DNA of 64,000 bases, taken from NCBI RefSeq assembly GCF_026342435.1, contig NZ_JAPEMT010000001.1, positions 583,993 to 647,992 on the forward strand, in the 5' to 3' direction. The position numbers were made by a program, and so were the translations under genes. Positions 38,328 through 46,082 of this stretch are shown piece after piece (within the stretch, counting starts at the first letter, position 1; each line of letters starts with the position of its first letter). The notes under the pieces are model-generated. The model was not told the DNA's origin and did not search any database. It saw only the letters and a list, made by a program, of their open reading frames with translations. The DNA comes from Streptomyces sp. NBC_00237. Its GTDB lineage: Bacteria > Actinomycetota > Actinomycetes > Streptomycetales > Streptomycetaceae.

Positions 38328-40547
38328 GTGGAACTTTCCGCGACGGTAGTGCTCCGCGCTTCGACCCGGCCGGTCCCCAAACCGAGTGCGGTGCACGTCT
38401 ATGACGCCTTCGTCGCGGCCGCCATCCGCAACGGCGAGATGACGCGGGGCTTCCACAACCGCAACTTCCTGACGCCCCTGACCGAACCCATGGCCCGGCT
38501 GGTGGACCGGAACCCGGGCACCCCCGTCACCGTCCGGCTGCGCGCTCCCGACGCGCTTCCCGTGGTGATCAGGACCTGGCCCGACGAGTCGCAGATCCTC
38601 GACGCGCTCACGGGCGTGCTGCCGCACGTGCCGGAGTGCCTGGCCAAGGGCGGTCACTCGGCGGTCCACAGCTATGTGGAGGGCGTCACCCTCGCCAGCA
38701 TCTGCCAGAACGGCAAGCCGGTCGACTCCCGGCTGATCGAGGCGCTCGCCGGACTGATGTCCCAGATGGGTGAGGTACGCAAGGAGAACCTGCCCGACCT
38801 GCCGGCCGACTGGCCCCGGGACGGGCAGAGCCGCAGTTTCCTGCGTCATCTGGCGCTGCTCACCGAGTGCACCGTCCGGCAGGCCAACTGGGCCGAGTTC
38901 GGCGGGCTGTTGGCCGCACTGGGCATTCCGGAGCAGGCGATACTGGAATTCGCGAACCGGGTGCCGCCCATGGTGCGCCGTCCGTTCAGCCTGCTCCACA
39001 CCGACCTCCATCGCGACAACGTGATCGTGTCGTACCACGGTGATCCGCCACTGATCTTCGTCGACTGGGAACTCGCCAGTTACGGCGACCCGTTGCACGA
39101 GCTGGCCACCCATCTCGTCCGGATGAAGTACCCGGCGCACCAGTGGGACGAGGTGAAGCAGGCGTGGTTCCGGGCCATGCGCGGGACCCGGCCCGAGGCC
39201 GCCAACGGCATGGAGGTGGACCTGCGTCACTACGTCGAATTCGAACGGGCCCAGTCCGTGTATCCGGACGTCATGCGCGCGGCCCGCTCGCTGGGCGTCG
39301 ACAGGGAACCCGTGGGCCTGCGGGCGGCGGCGGAATCGGTGCGCGGGGCACTCCTCGCCGCGGAGCGGCCGCTGCGGCTGGGCACGCCGCCCGACGTGCC
39401 GGAGATCGAGCGCATTCTGTACCGGTGGTACGCGGCGCGGGTGCGCAGGAGCTCCCACCCCGAACAGCAGCCGGTGGCCAACTGCTATCTGAGCAGCAGG
39501 GACTTCTCCGAACCCCTGGTGATGGAGGCCCTCGCGGCGGAGGGGGCAGCCCCCTCGCAGTGCGTGTTCAAGGGAACCGGGCACCTCAACACCGTCGTCC
39601 GGGTGCGGGAGCGGACGGTGGTCGTACGGCGCAAACTGACCTCGGCGGCCCGCCGGGAAGCCGTCTTCAACGACGAGTCCACGGTGCTGATGGCGCTGGA
39701 GGGCATCAAGGCGGTGCGCGCGCCCCGCGTGCTGGCACTCGGCATCAGCGTGCCGTCGGACGCGTTCGCGGTCCATTCCTACGCGGGCCCGGCCGCCCGG
39801 CCGCCCGAGCATCCCGTGAACGGGCTCCGCCCGAACGAGGCGGACGACCTGGTGGACCAGCTCGCCGCGCTGACCGGAGTCGATGTGGGCAGGCTGACGC
39901 CCTGCGATCCGCCGGGCGGGTTCTACCGCTGGCTGAGCGACCAACTCGTCTTTCTCGTCAGGAGGTTGCCCAAGGAGTCCTTGCGGCTCGCCGGGGTGCT
40001 CGGGCTGCCCTCCGCCGACCGGCTCCAGGAGATCCTGGGCAGCCGCAAGGTCACCCGCCGCAGGCCCGTGCTGCTGCACGGCGACCTGAACCCCTGGAAC
40101 CTGGTCAGGTCCGACCGGCCGGGCCAACTCGTGCTCATCGACTGGGAGATGGCGGTCGTGGGGGATCCGCTCTACGACTTGATGCGCCACCTCCACCTGA
40201 CACCCCACAGCCAGGAGATCCGGCGCCGGATGCTGAACCGCTGGGTGCGGCTGCTGGGTGCCCAGCACGGCGGATACGTCCAGGACTGGATGCGGGACGC
40301 GCACACGTACCGCTGGATCGAGATCGTCCGCTCCGCCTACATCGACCTCGACCGACTGGTCACGGGGGCGAGCCTGGACGCCCCGAACGTGCGGCGGGCC
40401 GTCGACTCGTACGCGATGACCCTGCGCGCGGCCACGGCCTCGCTGGGCCTGCCGCACGCACGCGTGATGAACCCGTATCTTGCCCTGGCGCTTCCCCAGG
40501 GCGACCATGAGACCCCGCGCATCGACGGGGGGCAACCGATCCACTGA
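38328..40547 (+). CDS. Protein with two tandem APH-like kinase domains
   Basis: A 739-residue protein. The first aminoglycoside-phosphotransferase-like domain (about residues 20-300) has the catalytic loop HTDLHRDNVIV and the metal loop VDWELASYGDP. The second (about 400-720) has LHGDLNPWNLV and IDWEMAVVGDP with a better N-lobe (VVVRRKL, then DESTVL). Each keeps Asp and Asn of the Brenner motif and the DFG-like Asp, so both may be active. APH-like enzymes phosphorylate antibiotics, choline or other small molecules, rarely proteins. A tandem fusion is uncommon. GTG start; it follows the third GntR gene after 190 bp that show no other feature. Confidence 0.85.
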   Translation: MELSATVVLRASTRPVPKPSAVHVYDAFVAAAIRNGEMTRGFHNRNFLTPLTEPMARLVDRNPGTPVTVRLRAPDALPVVIRTWPDESQILDALTGVLPHVPECLAKGGHSAVHSYVEGVTLASICQNGKPVDSRLIEALAGLMSQMGEVRKENLPDLPADWPRDGQSRSFLRHLALLTECTVRQANWAEFGGLLAALGIPEQAILEFANRVPPMVRRPFSLLHTDLHRDNVIVSYHGDPPLIFVDWELASYGDPLHELATHLVRMKYPAHQWDEVKQAWFRAMRGTRPEAANGMEVDLRHYVEFERAQSVYPDVMRAARSLGVDREPVGLRAAAESVRGALLAAERPLRLGTPPDVPEIERILYRWYAARVRRSSHPEQQPVANCYLSSRDFSEPLVMEALAAEGAAPSQCVFKGTGHLNTVVRVRERTVVVRRKLTSAARREAVFNDESTVLMALEGIKAVRAPRVLALGISVPSDAFAVHSYAGPAARPPEHPVNGLRPNEADDLVDQLAALTGVDVGRLTPCDPPGGFYRWLSDQLVFLVRRLPKESLRLAGVLGLPSADRLQEILGSRKVTRRRPVLLHGDLNPWNLVRSDRPGQLVLIDWEMAVVGDPLYDLMRHLHLTPHSQEIRRRMLNRWVRLLGAQHGGYVQDWMRDAHTYRWIEIVRSAYIDLDRLVTGASLDAPNVRRAVDSYAMTLRAATASLGLPHARVMNPYLALALPQGDHETPRIDGGQPIH

Positions 40548-40585
40548 ACTGCCTTACTGGGCAGACCAGTTGGAAGGTGGGGTGC

Positions 40586-41479
40586 GTGTCGGGGGACGGT
40601 GGGGGGCGCAGAGGCGCTCCGAGGCCCGGCAGTCTGCGGGCGTACATGGTGAAGGCCGAGTCGGTGGCGGTCCGGGTGGCGCTCCTCGGGGTGGCCGTCG
40701 TCGGGGTGGTGGCCCAGTTCTCGAAGCCGGTGGGCGATGCCCTGCGGGACAAGGTGTTCCTCGGCGGAGCCCTGCTCAGCCTGGTCGCCTACGTGCTGTA
40801 CGACGCGGTCAAGGGGCTGGTGGGGGCGGGGGAGCGGCCCGAGGTGCGGACCCGGGTCAACTCGCGGGAGCTGGGCCCGTACGTGCGGGAGGCGTTCCGG
40901 GCCCGCGAGGTCAGTATCCGCTTCATCGGTTACACCGGGGAGACCCTCTTCAACGAGGTCTACCACCGGCTGGAGGCACTGCTGGAGGCCCCTCGGCGAA
41001 CGCGCAAGGTGACCATCTCCGTTCTGGTGCCGGACTTCAGCGTGGAGATGGCGGTGCCGTCCGAGGTGGGCCCGGACGGCGCGCCGTTGGACGACCGGGA
41101 GTTCCGCGAGCGGGTCGCCCGGTCCTGCCAGGACTACGAACAGCAACTCCAGGGCCTGGCGGAGCAGTTCGGCGTCGACGGACGCGTTGAGGCGCGGTTC
41201 GAGTACCGCCACTTCCGCAGCATCCCCCGCGACAAGGTCTGCATCCTCAACGGTGACATCGTGCTCCACGGCCTGTACGACGTGACCACCCGCCAGCGTC
41301 ACCACCAGCTCCGGCGGGAGATCTACGATCCCAAGGGCTTCGACACCAACCTCCACATCCGCTCGCGGAAGGAGGGCACCGCCGAGGCCGAGGAGACCGT
41401 CGACCACTGGGTCAAGCACTTCGACGGGCTGTGGCAGCTGGCGAGGCGGGGCGCACCTCCGCTTCCGCCGACCCCGTGA
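40586..41479 (+). CDS. Membrane-anchored protein with DevA-type C-terminal domain
   Basis: A 297-residue protein with two membrane segments at about residues 23-43 (VAVRVALLGVAVVGVVAQF) and 52-75 (FLGGALLSLVAYVLYDAV), followed by a soluble domain that matches the effector domain of the three neighbouring GntR proteins: VTISVLVPDFSVEMAVP, then RDKVCILNGDIVLHGLYDV and TVDHWVKHFDGLWQLA. It therefore carries the same sensing or dimerisation domain but is fixed to the membrane and has no DNA-binding part. GTG at 40586 has AAGG eight bases upstream. It follows the tandem kinase gene after 38 bp and is likely co-transcribed. Confidence 0.8.
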   Translation: MSGDGGGRRGAPRPGSLRAYMVKAESVAVRVALLGVAVVGVVAQFSKPVGDALRDKVFLGGALLSLVAYVLYDAVKGLVGAGERPEVRTRVNSRELGPYVREAFRAREVSIRFIGYTGETLFNEVYHRLEALLEAPRRTRKVTISVLVPDFSVEMAVPSEVGPDGAPLDDREFRERVARSCQDYEQQLQGLAEQFGVDGRVEARFEYRHFRSIPRDKVCILNGDIVLHGLYDVTTRQRHHQLRREIYDPKGFDTNLHIRSRKEGTAEAEETVDHWVKHFDGLWQLARRGAPPLPPTP

Positions 41480-41513
41480 AGGGTCCCGGTATCCCCCCGC
41501 ACCCTCCGGCGCG

Positions 41514-41550
41514 GCGTATGGCATACGCGCTACTGCGTACGGCTTACGCA
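41514..41550. promoter_or_regulatory. Two palindromes in front of the TetR unit
   Basis: GCGTATG-G-CATACGC (41514-41528), a perfect 15-bp palindrome, and TGCGTA-CGGCT-TACGCA (41534-41550). Both share the TGCGTA/GCGTA core and lie just before the ATG at 41559, so they are probable operators for the TetR protein encoded downstream. Confidence 0.7.
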
Positions 41551-41558
41551 TAACTAGG

Positions 41559-41779
<221 letters not shown>

Positions 41780-41783
<4 letters not shown>

Positions 41784-42397
41784 GCGGGTTGCGGGAGCTG
41801 AAGAAGCAGCGGACGTACGCGGCCATCTCGGACGCCGCCGTCGCGCTCTTCCTGGAGCGGGGCTTCGACGCCGTGTCGGTGGCGGAGGTGGCGGCTGCGG
41901 CGGAGGTGTCGAAGCCGACGCTGTTCCGGTACTTCCCGGCGAAGGAGGACCTGGCGCTGTACCGGTTCGCCGACCACGAGGACGAGTCGGCGCGGGTGGT
42001 GCGGGCCGGGCGGGAGGAGGGCGTCGGCGCGCTCGACGCGCTGGAGCGGCACCTGCTGGAGAGGCTCGCCGCGCGGGACCCGATCACGGGGCTGTGCGAC
42101 GACGCGGCAGTGCTCGCGTACCAGCGGATGCTGTACGGGACGCCGAGCCTGGAGGCGCGGCTGTTCACCTACCTGCTCCGCTCGGAGGCGGCGCTGGCGG
42201 ACGCGCTCGCGGACGTGCTGGGCGACGGCGCTCCGGCCCGCCTCGCCGCCGGGCAGATCGGGGTCGTACTGAGGGTCCTGGCCCTGGAGAACTGGCGGCG
42301 GATCGAGGCGGGCGAGAGCGCGGACGCGGTGTACGGGGTGGCGGTGGCGGAGGCGGGCGACGCGTTTCGCCAGCTGCGTACGGGGCTTGAGGTCTGA
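41780..42397 (+). CDS. TetR/AcrR-family regulator
   Basis: A 205-residue regulator. Helix-turn-helix at residues about 10-55 (YAAISDAAVALFLERGFDAVSVAEVAAAA; SKPTLFRYFPAKEDL). The C-terminal ligand domain is helical, with the MftR-type layout (FADHEDESARVV..., LRVLALENWRRIEAG). The GTG start overlaps the stop of the repeat-bearing leader frame. No obvious target operon is divergent, since upstream genes point the same way; autoregulation through the two palindromes is likely. Confidence 0.9.
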
Positions 42398-42524
42398 GGC
42401 GCCCGGCCCGGCTGGGCACGTTGCGCTCAACCGGCACTGTGGCGTGTGTCGCCCCCCTGCCCGTAGGGTCGAACCCTCACATTCGTGTGAGGGTCAACGC
42501 GACGATCGGTGAGGTGGGTCCTCC

Positions 42525-42914
42525 ATGAGTCACACGGTGAACGGCATGCGCATCGGCGAGCTGTCCGAGCGCACCAACACCCCACGCAGGATGCTCCGTT
42601 ACTACGAGGAGCAGGGCCTGATCACCGCCGAGCGCACGCCCAACGGCTACCGCCTGTACGACGAACGCTTCGTGGACCGCGTCGCCCAGATCCGCGGTCT
42701 GCTCGACGCGGGCCTGCCCACCCGCATCATCAAGCAGATCCTCCCCTGCCTCGACAAGCCCCGCACGATCCACTTCCCGGACGCCACGCCGGAGATGCTG
42801 AGCACGCTGGAGACGGAGCTGGAGCGGATGCAGGCGCGGGTGGAGTGCATGCAGCGCAACCGGGACGCGATCGCGGAGTACCTGGCGGCGGTGCGGCCGA
42901 AGGTGGGGGTGTGA
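42525..42914 (+). CDS. MerR-family regulator
   Basis: A 129-residue protein: winged helix MRIGELSERTNTPRRMLRYYEEQGLI, NGYRLYDERFVDRV, then a long coiled-coil helix (LSTLETELERMQARVECMQRNRDAIAEYL). There is no sizeable effector domain. Single Cys residues occur at LPCL and ECM; they are not in a standard metal-binding loop. The ATG at 42525 has AGGTGGG upstream, though MRIGEL at 42546 could also start it. It precedes a cupin gene by 97 bp. Confidence 0.9.
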   Translation: MSHTVNGMRIGELSERTNTPRRMLRYYEEQGLITAERTPNGYRLYDERFVDRVAQIRGLLDAGLPTRIIKQILPCLDKPRTIHFPDATPEMLSTLETELERMQARVECMQRNRDAIAEYLAAVRPKVGV

Positions 42915-43011
42915 CCTGCGCGGACTGCGTGGCGGACGGCTCAATTGACCCAACTGACCGGCTCAGGAATGCACCCTGTGCGGGGTCTTTCCGCTCCCTA
43001 GAGTTGTCCAC

Positions 43012-43518
43012 ATGAACACCACGGAGAGCACCACAACCCCCCGCCCCCTCCTCACCCGTGCCGCCACCGCCGAGACCACCAGCGACCCGAGCAGCGTGAT
43101 GACCCTCCTCGCCGACTGCGGCACGGACGGCAGCCCGATCACCAGCTACCGCTCCACCTTCGCGGCCGGTGCGGTCGGCGCCCCCGCCCACTTCCACACC
43201 CGGGCCTCGGAGCTCTTCTTCGTCATCGGCGGCTCCCTCCAGGTCCTCATCGACGACACCGTCGAGACCTTGAACGCGGGCGACTTCCTCCTCGTCCCCC
43301 CGCACACCCCGCACGCCTTCGCCGCCGCACCCGGCTGCGAGGCCGACGTCCTCTTCGTCTTCACGCCGGGCATGCCCCGCTTCGACTACCTGCGCCTCCT
43401 CAACCGCGTCGTGCGCGGCGAGGCGAGCCCCGACGAGATCAAGAACTCCTCGGAGCTGTACGACAACCACTACGTCGACAGCCCGGTCTGGCGCGCGGCC
43501 CTCGAAGCCGCCAAGTAG
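43012..43518 (+). CDS. Cupin-domain protein
   Basis: A 168-residue protein with one cupin barrel. Motif 1 is seen as PAHFHTRASELFFVIGG and motif 2 as PPHTPHAFAAA, giving three His and a Glu as possible metal ligands. A helical tail (FDYLRLLNRVVRGEASPDEI) follows, as in quercetin-dioxygenase-like cupins of actinobacteria. The MerR gene upstream may control it. The substrate is not known. Confidence 0.88.
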   Translation: MNTTESTTTPRPLLTRAATAETTSDPSSVMTLLADCGTDGSPITSYRSTFAAGAVGAPAHFHTRASELFFVIGGSLQVLIDDTVETLNAGDFLLVPPHTPHAFAAAPGCEADVLFVFTPGMPRFDYLRLLNRVVRGEASPDEIKNSSELYDNHYVDSPVWRAALEAAK

Positions 43519-43623
43519 CCCTCCTCGCCCCCGGCTGCTTCTCCTGCCGCCGACGGCCCTGGTCGTGGCCCTGGCGGGACGCGCCCGTGCGAACGCGCCC
43601 ACGCCGTAGCCCGTACCCCGCCT

Positions 43624-44037
43624 CTACTTGGCCTGCGTGAAGCGGATCATGTTCCCCGCCGGGTCGCGGAACGCGCAGTCCCGGACCCCGTACGGCTGGT
43701 CGATCGGCTCCTGGATGACGTCGCCGCCCGCCGCCCTGACCTTCTCGAAGGTGGCGTCACAGTCGGGGGTCGAGAAGATGACTCCCCGCAGGAAGCCCTT
43801 GGCGAGCAGTTCCGCCATGGCCCGGCGGTCGGCGGCGGGGGCGTTGGGGTCGGCCAGCGGCGGTTCGAGCACGATCTCGACGCCGCCGGTCCGGTCGGCG
43901 GGGCCGAGCGTGACCCAGCGCATGTCCTCGTACCCGACGTCGTTGCGTACGGCCAGCCCGAGGGCGTCGCGGTAGAAGGTGAGCGCCTTGTCGTGGTCGT
44001 CGACGGCGATGAAGCACTGAGCGAGTGTGATGTCCAT
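43624..44037 (-). CDS. VOC-family glyoxalase/bleomycin-resistance-like protein
   Basis: A 137-residue protein with two VOC modules: ITLAQCFIAVDDHDKALTFY at the start and GVIFSTPDCDATFEKVRAAG in the middle, ending DPAGNMIRF. In this subgroup the usual metal ligands are partly absent, so it may bind a ligand without catalysing a reaction. The adjacent AraC-like gene, also leftward and 54 bp upstream, is often found with it and may activate it. Confidence 0.88.
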   Translation of the reverse strand: MDITLAQCFIAVDDHDKALTFYRDALGLAVRNDVGYEDMRWVTLGPADRTGGVEIVLEPPLADPNAPAADRRAMAELLAKGFLRGVIFSTPDCDATFEKVRAAGGDVIQEPIDQPYGVRDCAFRDPAGNMIRFTQAK

Positions 44038-44091
44038 GCCGTCGACGCTACGGCGACGAGCCCTCGGCCGCTTCTCCAGAACTGACCGTTC

Positions 44092-44532
44092 TCACCCGTC
44101 CGACTTCCGTCCGCCGCCCGTCCTCCGGACCCGCCCGCCCGGCCGCGTGATCACTTTCGCCACGCACGCCGGAAGCGACGCCCCGTCCTCGTGCGAGCGC
44201 GCCCGGTACGCACTCGGCGTCTCGCCGACCAGCTCCGTGAAACGCGAGCTGAACGACCCCAGCGACGTACACCCCACCTCGAAACAGACCTCCGTCACGC
44301 TCAGGTCCCCCCGCCGCAGCAGCGCCTTCGCGCGCTCGACGCGGCGGGTCATGAGATAGCTGTACGGAGTCTCCCCGTAAGCGGCGCGGAAACTGCGCGA
44401 GAAGTGCCCCGGGGACATCAGGGCGACCCGGGCCAGCGCGGGCACGTCCAGGGGTTCCGCGTAGTACCGGTCCATCGCGTCCCGCGCCCGCCGCAGCCGA
44501 GCGAAATCCTCCAGATCCACGCATTCCAGCAT
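44092..44532 (-). CDS. AraC-type regulator
   Basis: A 146-residue protein consisting mainly of the double helix-turn-helix AraC domain: LARVALMSPGHFSRSFRAAYGETP for the first, VTEVCFEVGCTSLGSFSSRFTELVGETPSAYR for the second. It has no separate ligand-binding domain. The basic C-terminal tail is unusual. The ATG at 44532 is used instead of a TTG 18 bases upstream. It lies directly upstream of the VOC gene on the same strand. Confidence 0.88.
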   Translation of the reverse strand: MLECVDLEDFARLRRARDAMDRYYAEPLDVPALARVALMSPGHFSRSFRAAYGETPYSYLMTRRVERAKALLRRGDLSVTEVCFEVGCTSLGSFSSRFTELVGETPSAYRARSHEDGASLPACVAKVITRPGGRVRRTGGGRKSDG

Positions 44533-44588
44533 GGCACGCACCACCGACAACGCTGCGGGTCACACCTCGCGCCCGAGTGGTGTGGAGC

Positions 44589-44616
44589 ACTTTTGCAAGC
44601 AAGTGCTTGCAAAAGT
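44589..44616. promoter_or_regulatory. Perfect 12-bp-arm palindrome before the XRE gene
   Basis: ACTTTTGCAAGC-AAGT-GCTTGCAAAAGT, a perfect inverted repeat with a four-base centre, ends 27 bp upstream of the XRE start. It is unusually A/T-rich for this genome and is the probable operator for autoregulation by the XRE protein. Confidence 0.8.
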
Positions 44617-44643
44617 TAGCGGGGTGGGTGCACCATCGGGGGC

Positions 44644-45060
44644 ATGGCTTCACTGAACGTCGGCAACCTCGGGGAGTACCTGCGGGAGCAGCGCCGCAAC
44701 GCGCAGCTCTCGTTGCGGCAACTCGCCGATGCGGCCGGGGTGTCCAACCCGTACCTCAGTCAGATCGAACGTGGCCTGCGCAAGCCCAGCGCGGACATCC
44801 TCCAGCAGCTCGCGAAGGCGCTGCGGATCTCCGCCGAGACGCTGTACGTGCAGGCCGGAATCCTCGACGAGAAGGACCGGGACGAGCTGGAGACGCGCGC
44901 CGTCATCCTGGCCGACCCCTCGATCAACGAGCGGCAGAAGCAGGTGCTGCTCCAGATCTACGAGTCCTTCCGCAAGGAGAACGCGACGGAGAGTGCGGCC
45001 GAGGACGCCCCCGGTGCCGATTCCGGCAGCGCCGGCAGTGAAGCGCCACCCTCACACTGA
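44644..45060 (+). CDS. XRE-family helix-turn-helix regulator
   Basis: A 138-residue regulator: Cro/CI-type helix-turn-helix at residues about 8-65 (LGEYLREQRRNAQLSLRQLADAAGVSNPYLSQIERGLRKP), then a helical part with AETLYVQAGIL and an acidic, Ala/Ser-rich end. This protein and its downstream HbhA-like neighbour are, as I recall, conserved in Streptomyces. ATG 44644. The adjacent coiled-coil gene starts 23 bp downstream and is probably in the same transcript. Confidence 0.92.
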   Translation: MASLNVGNLGEYLREQRRNAQLSLRQLADAAGVSNPYLSQIERGLRKPSADILQQLAKALRISAETLYVQAGILDEKDRDELETRAVILADPSINERQKQVLLQIYESFRKENATESAAEDAPGADSGSAGSEAPPSH

Positions 45061-45083
45061 TGCGATCCGGGAGGACCACAGTT

Positions 45084-45611
45084 ATGGCCATCAGCGATGA
45101 CCTGCGAAAGACCCTCACCGACCCGACCCCCCTCTACTTCTTCGCCGGTACGGCCGACCTCGCCGTGCAGCAGGCCAAGAAGCTCGCCGACGAGGCGCCG
45201 GAGCGCTTCGAGAAGGTCCGCCAGACCGACCCCAAGGCCGTGCAGGAGAAGGTGACTTCGCAGGCCAAGGAGGCGCAGGCCACCCTTCAGGCGAAGTTCA
45301 CCGAGGTCGTCGGCTCCTTCGACACCGACCTGAAGAAGCTGGGCGAGACCGCCCAGGACCTCGCGTTGCGGAGCGTGGGCGTGGCCGCCGAGTACGCGGT
45401 CAAGGCCCGTGAGACGTACGAGAGGGTCGCCGAGCACGGCGAGCAGGCCGTGAAGCAGTGGCGCAACGAGGCCGCCGAGGAGATCACCGAGATCGCCGTC
45501 GCGGTCGAGCCGGACCCGGAGCCCAAGGCCGGAGCGCCCAAGGCCGACGAGCCGAAGGCCGAGGTGTCCGGGGCTGAGGAGCCGCAGGCGGCGGCTGCCG
45601 AGGAGAAGTAG
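45084..45611 (+). CDS. HbhA-like coiled-coil protein
   Basis: A 175-residue protein resembling mycobacterial heparin-binding hemagglutinin: a short N-terminal hydrophobic piece (LYFFAGTADLAVQQAKKLADEAP), a long amphipathic helix of about 100 residues, and a low-complexity C-terminus. Unlike mycobacterial HbhA, whose tail is Lys-rich, this tail is acidic and Ala/Glu/Pro-rich with a few Lys (PKAGAPKADEPKAEV). It may interact with membranes or the growing cell tip. AGGA eight bases before the ATG supports the start at 45084. Confidence 0.8.
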   Translation: MAISDDLRKTLTDPTPLYFFAGTADLAVQQAKKLADEAPERFEKVRQTDPKAVQEKVTSQAKEAQATLQAKFTEVVGSFDTDLKKLGETAQDLALRSVGVAAEYAVKARETYERVAEHGEQAVKQWRNEAAEEITEIAVAVEPDPEPKAGAPKADEPKAEVSGAEEPQAAAAEEK

Positions 45612-45740
45612 CAGCCCGGCCCCAGGGGCGGCCAGGGGCTGACACGACGGGCCGGGTCGCCGCAAGGGCGTCCGGTCCGTCGTTTGGGTACCTTGGGCAG
45701 GCGGTCAAGAGGTGGTCAAGCTGATGAGGCGGTGCTCGGT

Positions 45741-46082
45741 ATGTTGCGCTACGGGTTCGATAGCACGCTGACGTTCTTGGTGTACTGGGGTTTCCTGGTG
45801 TTCGCCGTGGTCGCGCTGGTCCTGGCCGCGACCGCGCGTGCGGACGCCTACCGGGCGGCCGACAAGCAGTCCAAGAACTTCTGGCTGATCATCCTCGGCG
45901 TCACGGTCGCCGTAGACGCGCTGCTGGGCATGCTGTTCCTCCAGATCGCGGGCCTGGTCGCCACGATCGTCTTCCTGGTGGACGTACGGCCCGCACTGCG
46001 CCAGGTCTCGGGCGGCGGCGGTCGGCGCAGTGGTGGCAGCAGCAGCGACGGTCCTTACGGGCCCTACAACGGCGGGCGCTGA
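45741..46082 (+). CDS. DUF2516 membrane protein
   Basis: A 113-residue protein with three membrane segments (LTFLVYWGFLVFAVVALVLA; FWLIILGVTVAVDALLGML; IAGLVATIVFLVDV) and the order YRAADKQSKNFWL between the first two, as in DUF2516. It ends in a Gly/Ser-rich tail. The last 19 bases overlap the end of the convergent SpoIIE-type phosphatase gene. The role is unknown. Confidence 0.82.
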   Translation: MLRYGFDSTLTFLVYWGFLVFAVVALVLAATARADAYRAADKQSKNFWLIILGVTVAVDALLGMLFLQIAGLVATIVFLVDVRPALRQVSGGGGRRSGGSSSDGPYGPYNGGR

